DNA from: Coffea arabica
Lineage: Eukaryota; Streptophyta; Magnoliopsida; Gentianales; Rubiaceae
NCBI RefSeq assembly: GCF_036785885.1
Contig: NC_092323.1
Coordinates: 15,508,501 to 15,572,500 of the forward strand
Length of the DNA: 64,000 nt
Reading direction: 5' to 3'
Each line of letters opens with the position of its first letter. The first letter of the stretch is position 1. Position numbers and translations under genes: made by a program. Shown piece by piece: positions 1-11,362 of this stretch. The notes below the pieces were generated by a model, which worked only from the letters and a program-made list of their open reading frames with translations, did not search any database and was not told the origin of the DNA.

Positions 1-1509
1 ACAAATTGTATTTTTGTTTATAGTGAACGTGATTTTTTATCCGTGTCTTGTTCATTTACATATCTATTATTTACTCCTCCTGTTTATCCATACTACCTTC
101 TTAAGGAAATCCCTGTTTTTAGTGAAGGAAATTTGAAATGGCAGCCATCAACCATTAAAAGTGTCTGTGATGCCCATTTTCTTCTGATTCAACTTTCTTT
201 TTTTCAACTCCAGTAATAGATTTTTGTTAATTAATTAACCCTAATCCTAGATTGTACTCCAAAAGCCGGCAACTCTTGAAATCATCCCAGGGACTTAACT
301 ACCCAACCCAAACCCCTCCCAGAACCGATGTCAACTTTCGTTTTTGTTCAATTTAGGATTATTAAAACAGCAGTACTGCAACAGATTATTTTTTTTCGAG
401 TTACAGATTTCTAATATGTTGCAATGGAAAATGCTTCAAATTTCGAACTGCTTGTTCAAAGAAGCAAAACTGCAGCCAGATTGGTGGTACTACCAACTAT
501 TTACCAACAAAAAACTAAAAATAGAGACAACGAAAACTGCTACTGAGGTCCAAAAAGGTTGTGGTGGATATTTTGTTCTTAATGCGTCACTAAGCTAAAA
601 AAAATTGCGAATTGCTCTCAGCTAAAAAGTGCATCCAAGTTTTTTGGACATTATGTATTAAAATTTGGTAGAATGCTTAGATAATAGACTCACGTAGCAT
701 TCTTCGCAGGAGAAAAAGTTGAGAGCAGAGTGCAATAGGCATCCTGCAAGTCTAAACACACAGACATTATGTGCAATAGACATTATGTGTTTTAGCGTTG
801 TAATCAGCTTTGTGAATTGCAGTGCCTAAGGGGCAGTTTTATTACCATAGGGTCACTTTTCTTTCAACAACTCTTGAATCTACTTAAAAAAGTGTTCAAA
901 TCATGTAAATTGATGTGAAAAAATACGACGACCGTCCGCCGAGTCCGGTGTGGGCAGCTGTTGCCGGCGGCGAAGATTTCTTGAGAAGGAGAAAGAGAAG
1001 TAAAAAGAAAGATAACAAAACAAAACAAAAATAAAATATAAAAAATACATATAATATTTGAAAAAAAAAGAGGAAATTTTTCTAACTTTTAAAATTCATT
1101 ACTACGAAGTTATCAAATACTCTTTGGTCTTTGGTTTTCATCAAAACCTATTATTATTATCCACTTTATTATACTCATACAGAAGTTGACTGTGCAATTT
1201 GAACCAAATAGCTCCTTAATTTATGGTTGTTCCATTCTTAATTTTTTTCTTTTTCTTTGTTCCTGTTTTTATTGAGCAAAAATATGTATGTATGGGACGA
1301 ATTGCATTTAACACTTGGTAGTACATTTAACATCATAATCCCCTATGGTAATAAAATTGCGCCTTATGTTTCAATATAAAGTATCACGATAAAGTCAAAA
1401 CTTTATAAAAAAAAAGTTTATTTTTGATTAATCAAAACTTAAAAGAGTTAAACTTTTCATGGCTAGATGAAAAAAGATTAACTCTTAAATCATTTAACAA
1501 AAAAAAAAA
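1..1509. other. AT-rich non-coding DNA, no gene seen
   Basis: No open frame here looks like a protein: the longest (about 84 codons near 344-598) has low-complexity composition and no recognisable motif. There are A- and T-runs and a short GC-richer patch near 925-960. I see no RNA gene or clear mobile-element end in this stretch. Confidence 0.6.
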
Positions 1510-2698
1510 GGATTAATTACATCTACCTCCCTTGTGGTTTGACCAAACTACCATTAAATCCCTGTGGTTTGGTAATATTACAAGCACCTCCTTTTTAAGT
1601 AACTCCTTCAAAGACACTTAAATAGAAGTAGTAAAATGTCATGTTTACCCTCTTTGTAAAAACTTGTAGTTAGAGAAAACTTACCGTTAAAAAATCGAAG
1701 GTAGTTTCAATAATAACGAATTAAACTAAGAGTTTGCTACTTAAATAAAACAGTTTTTAAACAGTATAAAAGAAAAAAAATAAAACCAAGCATGTAATAA
1801 TCAAATTTGATAAAATATGTGCAGAAAGGAACAAAAGAAAGAAAATGAATAAAGAAGGAAAGCCTAGAAAACAAAAAAGAAATTAAAAATTGAAAAGCAA
1901 AGAAAGGAATGGAAAAAAAGTATAGTAAAAAAAGAAACCAACAATTGAGCAACGAAAGAAAATTTATAGAAGCAACGTAAAGGTTCACTCAATCCATCAC
2001 AAAAGAGTCTCTACAAGCATGTAACCCTTTGTCGGCCAATAATCTTGTTTGTTGTATTTCCCTTCTCTGAAACTACCACAACCACATCGACCAATCCAGA
2101 GACGAGTACAATCTCAAACTCACTCAAATTGTCAATGAGGAATTAATGGTTATCAACCAGGATCTGACTTAATTCATGCGGGTATTTAGAGTTCCAAATA
2201 ATCATTTTTTCAACTCTGGGTTATATCTGTAGTTGGTCATTGGGTTTGATATTATCAAATGGATTTTTTCTCTGCTTATAATGGAGTTAAAAGAATGGTT
2301 GTTATGGGAATAATAGAGATGAAGACAATTAAATTTCTATAAACTTATTATGATTTTAACAGTGAAAACGTGCTCATCAAGAAAATGATCATGAAAGAGG
2401 TATCAATAATATGTCTCGATGATTTTGCTGCCATAGTTATGTCAACGGTGGTAAATGGAGTAGTCTAGATTTTGAAGAGAAGCAACGAAGGGAAGGGGAA
2501 GGTTATGGATTTAGGGGCATTTCATTAAATTTGTTGATGGCATCATTATAATCTTAACAGTCAACAACAACGGACTAACGGGAGGGGTGTATCTGTTATA
2601 CATCTTTCAGTTTGAGGGACCTTTTTGTAGTTTGGCTAAATTCCAGGGAGTAAATGGTAATTTGATTAAACCTCAGGGGAGCTAAATGTAATTAACCC
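1510..2698. mobile_element. Non-autonomous Mutator-like (MULE/MITE) element
   Basis: The left end begins GGATTAATTACATCTACCTC. The reverse complement of the right end begins GGTTAATTACATTTAGCTCC. The two ends stay alignable for roughly 80 bases through phrases such as CCCTTGTGGTTTGACCAAAC and CCCCTGAGGTTTAATCAAAT, so they are imperfect terminal inverted repeats. Runs of 8-9 A flank both sides and could be the 8-10 bp target duplication typical of Mutator-like elements, but homopolymer flanks are weak evidence. The 1.19 kb interior has no transposase frame. The superfamily assignment is inferred from TIR length and the possible duplication. Confidence 0.6.
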
Positions 2699-3214
2699 AA
2701 AAAAAACTATATAGAGAAAAGAACCATAAGCAAAAATGTCAACCTTTTCTTGACTTGATAAAAAAAATTAACCTTCAAATCATTTCACAAAAAAAAAGGA
2801 AAAAAGAAAAGAACCAAAGCGGAGTACTACTCCACGTCAGCAAGGGCTAATTGCTACTAATCTAGCAAAATTAAACACACAAAAATGAAAGGTCATTAAA
2901 GTTGAAAAAAAAAAAGAAACCCCCAATAGTCCGAACTACAAGAAGCACCATGCACAATTGCAATAAAGAAGATAGGAATGTTTAGTCTTTCGTTATCATT
3001 TCTCCTTTTCTCGACACTTTTGGGAGTATTTCACATATTAAGCGATTCAAGTAAATCATTAAATGCATTATATACATGTTTGTAACTTTTGGTGTATGTG
3101 ATGCTATATTATCCATTGCAATAAAAAAAAAAAAAAAGAGAAGGCTGAGATCTTCTCAATTGAAATTTGTATTTTTTAAATAACAAATTGGCAAAAAAAA
3201 AAAAAAAAAAATTT
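2699..3214. other. Non-coding spacer between two MITE-like elements
   Basis: AT-rich sequence with several A-runs, including about 18 A at 3193-3211. No coding frame or RNA gene is visible. Confidence 0.6.
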
Positions 3215-3616
3215 GGATAAATTCTTATAAACCCCTATAATTTTAAATAATACCAGATGAACCCCTTAAAATTTTAAAACAGTCAAATATCCCCTGTGGT
3301 TTGAAGTAAAATGAAGAATGAATGAAATGTATAATCAGTTATGACATTTATATAAAACACTTTTTAAAAGTACATATGATAAAATATTAATTTTCATGTA
3401 ATCTCCATGTACTTTTATACAAGATAGTTAGACTATCGACTGATTATCATTTAAACAAGCATACTATTGGCATTTCAATTAACAATGTTACATAGATTAT
3501 TTTCTGTCAAATTTTTACTTTGTATAAAATTATAAGAAGTGGGGTGAATATTTTAAAACGTTAGGAGGTCATGTGTTAATAGACGAAATTATAAGAGTAT
3601 GACGTGTAATTTATCC
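3215..3616. mobile_element. MITE-like element with GGATAAATT termini
   Basis: The left end starts GGATAAATTCTTATAAACCC. The right end, reverse complemented, starts GGATAAATTACACGTCATAC. The first nine bases are identical and the next ~60 align loosely (ACCCCTTAAAATTTTAAAA against ACCTCCTAACGTTTTAAAA). The flanks aaaaaattt and taaaatttt match at 7 of 9 positions, as expected for a decayed 9-bp target duplication. At about 400 bp with no ORF it fits a MITE, perhaps a shorter relative of the element at 1510-2698, since both carry GG(A/T)TAATT-like or GGATAAATT ends and CCCC-plus-TGTGGTTT phrases. Confidence 0.5.
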
Positions 3617-4166
3617 TAAAATTTTTAACAACCGTCCCAACTGGCACTAATTATTATTGAAGCCCACGATGGCCCAGTAGAATAGCACCAAAATTATGAT
3701 GGGTCCCACCCATCTAGCACTAATGAGCAATCATGCAACGAAGTTAAAGATCTAGAAACCTGAAAACGACCTCAAAACGACTCGTGTTTCTGCCTTAGTG
3801 GATGCAACAAAAGGTTTGTCGAAAAGCACCACTACCTGACCGGAGGTTGTTAGGGAGGTGGCGAAGCTGGTGCCGGCGGCCGGAGCTTCTGCAGTGAATC
3901 TCTTCAAATAGAGCTGACTACGGTGCTCGTTAACGACAGGTATTTTTAAATTCATGGAAATTGAAGAGGGAAAACAAGAATAAGTTGATTAATTGTTCCA
4001 TTTCATCTGCTGTTTATATATCCTGTATGTTCAAGGAAAAAATATAAACAAGGGAATGAAAGAGGCGGAGAACAAAATCAGTTTCCTAGTTGTACGTTTG
4101 ATACCTTATGCTCGGGTTTTTCAGTTTCGCAGTTGTTTGATGCCTTAACCGTCAGACTAAGCTAAT

Positions 4167-4168
<2 letters not shown>

Positions 4169-4213
<45 letters not shown>
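4169..4213. repeat. (GA)22 microsatellite
   Basis: An uninterrupted GA dinucleotide run of about 45 bases. Read directly. Confidence 0.97.
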
Positions 4214-4216
<3 letters not shown>

Positions 4217-5357
4217 AAGAAATTAAGGGGAAATTCTCTGAAAAGTTTCCTGCTTGACTAAGAAATTAGGACCACTCTATGACCATAAGTCATACTAGTA
4301 ATACTCTATGCAATATATTTAGTTTTTGAAGACAGGAAAAAAATGGAAAAATAATAAAAGCATCTGTTACGTGTAGTTGGAAAAAATTTTTTTATTCGAA
4401 ACGATAATTCCTATTCTACACACTCCTACTCTACACTAAGGGATGGGATAGATCCAAAGAAATCAATGAAAAATTTAAAAGGGACTGAACCATAATGAGA
4501 TGACACTTTTAGGAAATCGTAGAGAAAAATGTAAGCCAAAAGCTGTGATCCCTTGATCCAAACCCAAGGGAGTGGTGGTTAACTCAGCCTAGCTAAGTTG
4601 GTTGTTACTAATAAGTGGATAGATGATTTTTTTTTTTTGGAATCACGTTTGACATTTTTTCTTAACTAAAAATATTTGTTGCTCCACAAAGACTAATCTT
4701 CTGGGAACTTTTTCTATTGGGTCTGGCTTAATTTTTTGTCTTTGCCTTTTTCCCTTTTTTGGTAATCTCTGGGTTGATTTTAGGGAATCAACCGTAGAAA
4801 TTTCCAGTTTCAACTCTTCTTAAAAGAAAAATTATTTGAATGAAATTTTATTGCTATAATAACACCTAGGAGTTATCCAAAAAACAAATGTATTGCTTCA
4901 AATCATAATCTTTAAGCTCTAATTCAGTTCTAGAAAGCCAACCTTATGTAATTACCAAATTGAGCTCTACCTAAAGTCAATTTCATAATTATGTCTTGCC
5001 ATTATGAGACTCCAACAATCACATCACTTGGGTAATTCAACTAATTGGGTTGCATCATGCATGGCAGTTAGTTGATTTTGAATCTCACACTGATCTGTCA
5101 AACTAAGAAGTTGGCATTCTTATATATAGCTATATATATATATATAGTGCATTTTCATGTAATTGTTAATTTTAAACCCTTTCCTTAAGTATTTCCTTCA
5201 ATTCAAAATTTTATAGGTTTTTTTAATATACTTCTTTAGTTTCCAAAAGTGCATCCAGGAAATTTTCCTTAACAATCATGTTGAATGAGAAATTGACATG
5301 CTATTCTTCTTCAGTTCCAAAACTACTGCCAAAGAAGTTTCTAAAACTTTTCTCCTA

Positions 5358-5534
5358 ACAATTTATTTCCACACCATTGCTCAAGAAAATTAACAATTTG
5401 TTTCCACACTGTTGCTCAAGAAAATTAAGGAAATTTCCGTATTTGTTTATGCAATTAATTGACTGCTTAAAGCAATTTGTAAAACTTCTTTCCAAACATT
5501 TTCTTTCCATGCTATTGCTTAAGAAACTTTAGGA
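5358..5534. repeat. Degenerate three-unit tandem repeat
   Basis: Units at 5358-5392, 5393-5430 and 5496-5534 share the pattern ACAATTTGTTTCCACAC followed by (A/T)TTGCTCAAGAAAATTA. The first two abut; the third is more diverged and lies 65 bases on. No coding meaning is apparent. Confidence 0.6.
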
Positions 5535-6044
5535 GATCTCCATATTCCGGCTAATTACTTAGAATATAGTTAGAAAAAAAAAAAGTCGAACACTTATTGG
5601 TATGAGACATGTAGAATATAAATTTATTGTTGCCGGACTGACACAGTCCGTCACTTGACCCATTTTTTTTTTGTGTCAGACACCTGACCAAATTTTTGAG
5701 CTTTTTAAAAAAGCTGGCGGAGCTACAGAATTCCTAAAGCTAAGAATTCCTGCCTGTGTGTCAGAAGTGGAAAAAGGTTTGAGGGGACAAAAACTAGAGG
5801 TATTGCCAACAGATTGAAGAAACAGTTCCATGCATTTGTACCAAGCACGTATAGAAGGTAAGTTCTAGGCCTAATCTCCAAAATGCGTCTATTGAGCGAA
5901 AGACACCGAATTAAAGGAGCAAGAGAACTAGGAAACATCCTTTAACTGAACATCCTTTAATTCAGTTCCAAAACTGCTGCCTTTTTAATGCACCAATCCA
6001 CTAATGCAAACTTGCCTTTTTAATATAGTATAGACATATATAGA

Positions 6045-6215
6045 TGTATTCCAATTTGTGGAACTTTCTGTTCATCTGTTCATCTATAATGTATGTTAAA
6101 AAATTCATATTTTTAATTGGTGAAAATTTTGTAATGGCAGCCATGGAACATGGAAAATGGCCCTTTTTGGTTTAGCAAATCAGCTCAGGATTTTTATTTG
6201 GAAATCCTTAGATGA
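6045..6215. repeat. Diverged duplicated block Y, copy 1
   Basis: It shares with 8775-9075 a series of collinear phrases: GGAACTTTC near the left end, then TAATGGCAGC / TGATGGCAGC, then AAATCAG with AGGAT(C)TTT, and TTTAGATGAA / CTTAGATGAA at the right. The copies are clearly diverged and differ in spacing. A shorter echo (AAATGGCAGCCATCAACC) lies near 136. It could be an old segmental duplication or a decayed mobile element. Confidence 0.4.
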
Positions 6216-6314
6216 AGAGCGATTTGATTGAATTTTGATCTCGGATTGGTGTGTGATCTGGTTTCGATCATTTCTTGTGCTCCTCATATTTAGATTTGAT
6301 TGAATATTGCAGCG

Positions 6315-6490
6315 CTACAGATTGGCTATGTTTGGATAGCAAAATTTTCCAAAAAAAATTTTCGCTTGCATCATAAACACATTTCCTTTATATTCTCAAC
6401 CACTTTTTATCTCACATACATCACATTACAAAAAGTGATACAGTAATTATTCTAAATAATTATTTTCTTTCTACAGTAATGCTCTACACC
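6315..6490. repeat. Fragment of a probable dispersed plant repeat
   Basis: The segment opens with CTATGTTTGGATAGCAAAAT and continues through CACTTTTTATCTCACATACA, CATCACATTACAAAAAGTG and TACAGTAATTATTC. Phrases like these recur in non-coding dispersed repeats of many eudicot genomes, so I call it a repeat from general familiarity. No matching second end is visible in the window. Confidence 0.35.
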
Positions 6491-6595
6491 ATAATTGATT
6501 TTCTTTCTCTCTCTTTTTTGTCTTTTCAAAATAATAGATTAGTAATAATATGATTGCTACCGGCAATTTGCCCATCTAAAATACATTATATTCTT

Positions 6596-6870
6596 TGACT
6601 TGCTTGTTCAAATTCCTCAGTTTTTCCACCAAAATACAGAGAAAAGAAAACCAGTATGAACTTTAAAAAGGTTTTGGTAAAAGATATTCGTTGCAAATTT
6701 GTCATCTTTGCAACTTAAAAAAAAAACATTCAGCCCCTCATCTAAATGCATCTCTAATTTTTTAAACATTTGTTCCTCAAAATTTCTTAGATTGATTAAC
6801 TCAACATGCACCGTATGCTCATATGGTAATTCAACAGTTCAAATCCTACTCATATAGCATGCTTGTTACA
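6596..6870. repeat. Diverged duplicated block X, copy 1
   Basis: It aligns with 7705-8060. Both copies read CTTGCTTGTTCAAA(A)TT.CTC.GTTT.TCCACC, then ACAGAGAAAA, then a stretch around TTCGTTGCAAATTTGTCATC / TTTGTTGTGAATGTGTCATC, then CCCTCA, then a shared TTCTT.G.ATTGATT.(A/G)CTCAA, and finally ATAGCATGCTTGTT.C. The alignment is collinear for about 300 bases with many differences. An old gene-family remnant is possible: minus-strand frames in both copies carry a weakly similar Asn/Glu-rich phrase. No function is assigned. Confidence 0.5.
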
Positions 6871-7704
6871 AATTAAAGTGAGCAAGAAACCCCTTTATTA
6901 TCACTTGATTTGTTTAACATTTCAAAATTTCATGTAACTCTTTTATGACTTTATTTTAAATGAAAAAAAGATGAAAAGTACATCTCGTTAGAAAACAGAA
7001 CATATTTTTACTAGAAAAAGAAATATGAATGAGACAACCTTTTTACTAGAAAAGAGAATGCTCAATTTCTTTTCTAAGAAATATTGTCTTTTATAAGGAA
7101 CTACTTAAGCAAAGAAATGCAATATGTTCTTTTCTAGTAAAAAAATATTTATTTTTATTCTTGTCTATCCATTCGCCAACAAAATAATTTTTTGAAGGTT
7201 TAACCCATGACTCTTTTTTGTATCTTTTCCTTTTTTTTTTTGTCTGAAATTTAAATCAAAGTAATTTGCTGCTATCACAGTTTGTAGCAATAAGCAATGG
7301 TACTGAATGCTATATACCCAAGACAAATAAGTTGTTGCTGTAACATTTACATGTATTGGTTAGTTTCTGCATTCATGATATGCAGTTTATAATTTTGGAC
7401 TTTTCTTTACTAATCCCCACATGAAGTGTTTTTTTTTTTTTTTTTAATAATAGCCATCTTCAATTACTTCGATAGAGATTCTATTTTTCCATTCCCCACA
7501 AAAACATTATAAAGGCCATCAACATCAAATCAATTATAGTTGTAGAAGAGTTAGCAGTAACTAGTGAGTGTGCAAGTAAAAGATCATCTTGTGATCAAAA
7601 TTCAATTTTCTTAATTCTCTCTGAACAAAAAAAGAAATTTTCCATTAGCAAATAAATGGTGAGAATCGGCTCAATAATTCACTACATACATACATTACAT
7701 CTCT

Positions 7705-8060
7705 AATTGCTTGTTCAAAATTTCTCTGTTTCTCCACCCAAAAAAATATATGTTTACAGAGAAAACAAAATCACTACTAACTTAAAGTCAGGTTGTGATG
7801 CAAGATGTTTGTTGTGAATGTGTCATCACTGCAAATTACAAAGCCATCAGGCCCTCAGTTGAATGAATCTCTGGTTTTCAATCATTTCTTCATTAGAATT
7901 TCTGGGATTGATTTGCTCAATACGCATCATATACTCGTAGTCAGCCAACAAATTTTCGCGAAAATTGCAGCAACATATGATTATGCTTCTGAGGTTCATT
8001 ATGAGAAAAACAAATCTAAGCCTACTGATACAGCATAGCATGCTTGTTCCATAATAGAGC
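7705..8060. repeat. Diverged duplicated block X, copy 2
   Basis: The second copy of the block at 6596-6870, with the same collinear phrases and ending at TAGCATGCTTGTTCCATAAT. The copies lie about 1.1 kb apart in direct orientation. Confidence 0.5.
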
Positions 8061-8774
8061 GAGCTGTAATTACACAAGTATGCAAAGGAAAATTTTAAGA
8101 GCAAACTGCTATTTAGCATTCTGCAGGTCCAGGCCTCAGTCTTCTACCCAGTTTTGATCCTTAGGCCCTCCAAATTTACATGGCAGAGGTTCATTTGTAT
8201 TGTGTTGGGGTCACCAGCAGCATCTTCCCTTGATAAAGTTTCAAGTGGAGAAAGAAAAAGTCTTGCGATATTATCACTATCATGCCCCCACCATCTTTCC
8301 TCACCACACATGCAAAAGGGCCAAAAAAGCCTTGCCCACAATGTGTACGCACAAAAAAACAAAGAAACAAAAAGTCTCGACCGCGACGTATTACTATTGT
8401 TAGACAATAAGCAAGTTGTAGATCATAAGAAAGATGTAAAAATTTGAAATTTTCGAATGGTCACAAGTATTCATTAATACATTTAAATTATATGTAACTT
8501 AGTATGTGAGTATGTATAATCGTAATTATTACACACCTATATTTAGATGCTTTTTTAAATTGATTTAGCCCAAAATCTAAATTTTGGAAGATGTACATAC
8601 AATACACATTATTTTTTTGGTGATGTGTTAGAGCCTAGAGCAATGCTCGTTAATTACACTTCTATCTTGCAATAGATTTAGGATAATGTGTACAAGATGC
8701 ATAATCTGTTGGAAGCTTTTAAAAGGCTCCTTTTCCCACATAGGAGCTAGCTTCGAGCCCGACTTTCTCATTTT

Positions 8775-9075
8775 ACACGTATTCCCAATCCATGGAACTT
8801 TCGGGTTTTTTTTTCCAATTTGGGTTTTTTTTTCCAGTTTGGGTATTTTTTATATAAAAATCAAATTTTATTAATGAATTACTAAAAATTATTCAGTATG
8901 ATTTGATTTATATCACTATTTTAATAGTAGGTTAAACATATACTAAAAATAATGAATTTATAATTTAAAAGATATAATGTATCTAAAAATTCAGGCTTTG
9001 AAGGAAATTGTCTGATGGCAGCAAAGGGTCACAGAAATTTGATTTTCCAAATCAGGATCTTTAGTTGGAAAGCTT
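8775..9075. repeat. Diverged duplicated block Y, copy 2
   Basis: The second copy of the block at 6045-6215. It holds an extra AT-rich stretch of about 200 bases (8805-9000) between the GGAACTTTC phrase and the TGATGGCAGC phrase. Confidence 0.4.
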
Positions 9076-9129
9076 TAGATGAAAACCAGGTTGACCTCTG
9101 GTGCTCATTTTCGTGTTGTCTTTACCCTG

Positions 9130-9196
9130 TACTTTGAACACACCCTCCACCCCCCCAAAACACGCCCCAAAAACAAATTATATTTCACCCAAAAAT
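9130..9196. repeat. C-rich repeat fragment at the left edge of the retrotransposon block
   Basis: ACACCCTCCACCCCCCCAAA, then CGCCCCAAAAACAAATTATA and TTTCACCC. This looks like one half of a common plant dispersed repeat with alternating C- and A-runs, cut by the LTR that begins at 9197. I infer the rest of that repeat was displaced or lost. Confidence 0.35.
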
Positions 9197-9674
9197 TGAC
9201 AGGAGTCGAATCTGTGCAATAATAATTACTAAAAAGTCCTAATTACCACCACAATTAATTATAAAACAAATCCAAATACTGGAGCAGGGACCCTAGGTGT
9301 ATAATGGGTTACTTGATTCACCCTAGGTGTACCAGATTTGTCTATAAAAATATTAATTTTACGTACAATGGCAAGTACGGTCGATTCCACAGGAAGCGGG
9401 TAGGAAATTATTTCTTTCCAAGTCAATAGAATGAAATCGGGGGATAATTAATGGGATGAAAATAAAAATGAAATAAATAAAATTCAAGAGCTAACTCAAC
9501 AAGTACAATTTCCTAAAAATAGCAATTAATAAAATTCTACCCAAAGGATCAACTGTTCAGGCACGGTCCAATTAAATGATCATCGATGCAAAGATGTTTC
9601 ATCCATTCATCACTAGGTTGGTTATAGTTATCAACAAGTTCTGACAATCAGTTCTTCCTTACTTTTTCGACAGT
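9197..9674 (-). repeat. Element A 3' LTR, distal part
   Basis: It starts TGACAGGAGTCGAATCTGTG (the reverse complement of an LTR end in CTGTCA) and breaks off at TTTTTCGACAGT, where LTR B begins. The sequence resumes at 17369 with AAGTCAAGGTACGACC. The 5' LTR of A at 49232 is uninterrupted at this point (CGACAGTCAAGGTACGAC). Near 9300-9335 about 30 bases present in the 5' LTR are missing. Confidence 0.9.
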
Positions 9675-11323
9675 TGACAGGTGCCGAACCTGTGCAATAA
9701 TAATTACTAAAAAGTCCTAATTACCACCTCAATTAAATAATTATAGAACAAATCCAAGTATTGGAGCAGGGACCTTAGGTGTGCAATGGGTTACTTGATT
9801 CACCCTGTTCCCGAAGAGTTTGCTTGATCCGATATACCGGATTTGTCTATAAAAATACTAATTTTGCGTACAATGGCAAGTAGGGTCGATTCCACAGGGA
9901 GCAGGTAGGAAATTATTTCTTTCCAAATTAGTAGAACGAAATTGGGGGATTTTCAATGGGAGGCAAATAAAAATAAAATAAAATAAAACAAACAAAATTC
10001 AAAACTAACTCACAAAGCACAATTCACTGAAAATAGCAATTAACAAAAGTTCTACCCAAAGGATCAACTACGCAGGCACGGTCCAATTAAATGATCATCG
10101 ATGCAAAGATATTTCATCCATTTATCACTAGATTGGTTATAGCCATCAATAAGCTCTGACAACCAGCTCTTCCTTACTTTTTCGACAGTCAAGGTACGAC
10201 CATTGACTGCTTCTCTAACCAGATAACAACCCTAGATATGACCGTAGGAATTTAATTACCCAGTTGCATTAAAGCTAGAAGAACCCAACTCTAACCAATA
10301 AACACGCTAAGAGGGTTTATTTAAATTAGATCTTGCATTTCCCCATCATAAAGCCAATTATGGTGGTTGGCACGGGGTGTCAACTAAATGAACAATTACG
10401 GATTCTATTTAATTAACGTGGCAGTAGGCTATCAAATTAAATCAAATACCCGGCCGTTGATATTCAATTAATCAAATACCCATGAACAATTAATTCAGGA
10501 AATGCACGAATAGTAATAAATTGGAAGAAATAATGAAAGATTGATTAGATCTCACAGGTGTGATGGACCGCGCCCTCGCGTCACCCTTTGGGTAGAGGAG
10601 AAAATTAGCCGCTCCTCATCATGTCAAGCTCACGCGATTTAATTGATTTCATCCACGCAAACATCCAAACAATTAATTCCAAGGAGCGGAGCGATGCGAA
10701 TTAACTAAGGAACAAATGGGAAATTCCCTTGGTCCATTGTCTTATATTCGGTCGCTCCTGGAGCAAAGTCAAGAAAAGGGATAACAGCGATGGAAAATTG
10801 TAGCAAATCAAAAGCGAACGTCAAAGGCGTCTACAGCAAAAGACTGAAAAGGTGAACTCCTAAGCTAGTCTAAGTTGCGGCTGAAGAAAGCCAAAAGCCT
10901 CAGTCAAAAGCGTCTGACTGCTGACAAACCTAGGAAAAGAAAACTAAGCCTAAAAAGTAGATGCCCCTTGAATCTTCCTTGTTTCCCTTTTTATATCCGC
11001 CGCCCAAGAAAGTCAAGCAGAAGCCCACGGACGTCTGGCCTTTCTTTGCTTTTCAATTGAAGCCTTTGGAGTTTTAATCCTGTGCTCCTCGCGGTTCACG
11101 TGGACCAGGGTACGGCTTTCGGTTTCGTCCGCCTTCTAAGGCGTGGCCACGCCTTGGAACGGGAAGTCTTCTGGAAATTCACCCCGCGAGATCATTTTTC
11201 ATGCCTACCACCTATAATTCACACAAATATCGAATATGAGTGAAACTCCAATTCTTAGTACCGTGAATAGCCAAAATTAGGACAAGATAATAGTGCAAAA
11301 TACGCCAAATAACCGTTCTATCA
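9675..11323 (-). repeat. Element B 3' LTR
   Basis: 1649 bp, TGACAGGTGCCGAACCTGTG to ...GTTCTATCA on the plus strand, i.e. TGATAG...CTGTCA on the coding strand. It matches 15738-17368 base for base apart from 9 substitutions. A palindrome AAGGCGTGGCCACGCCTT lies inside at 11138-11155. Confidence 0.93.
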
Positions 11324-11362
11324 AATCCCCCCACACCTAGACAATGCTTGCCCTCAAGCATT
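11324..11362 (-). promoter_or_regulatory. 3' polypurine tract with adjoining hairpin (element B)
   Basis: On the minus strand: stem AATGCTTG, loop AGGG, stem CAAGCATT, 4 bases, then AGGTGTGGGGGGATT directly against the LTR (TGATAG). The polypurine tract is where plus-strand cDNA synthesis is expected to be primed. The hairpin is a perfect 8-bp stem. Confidence 0.8.

Larger units (their letters stand above)
3617..9196. other. AT-rich non-coding DNA with small repeats, no gene seen
   Basis: Short frames occur (for example 3752-3955 minus, 7847-8119 minus, 8154-8447 plus), but none shows a domain motif and none pairs with a neighbour to suggest exons. The region holds a (GA)n tract, a three-unit degenerate repeat, a dispersed-repeat-like segment at 6315-6490 and two pairs of diverged duplicated blocks, each listed separately. 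A decayed pseudogene is possible but cannot be shown from the sequence alone. Confidence 0.55.

Noticed and set aside
344..598. 84-codon frame as a small host gene
   Set aside because: No motif, no neighbouring exon signal and AT-rich chance composition.
7847..8447. Overlapping small frames as a possible host gene
   Set aside because: Frames on both strands overlap, none is conserved in the duplicated block beyond a weak phrase, and none has a recognisable domain.
9185..9200. AATTTTTGG beside the A 3' LTR as a primer-binding site remnant, which would imply another tandem element
   Set aside because: The match to the primer leader is only about nine bases of low complexity and diverges at once into a C-rich dispersed repeat. 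The left edge is better read as the end of A.
10875..11060. 61-codon frame MRLKKAKSLSQ... repeated at 16920-17105
   Set aside because: It lies inside the B LTRs at matching places, so the repetition is only LTR identity. It is basic, low-complexity, and antisense to the element.
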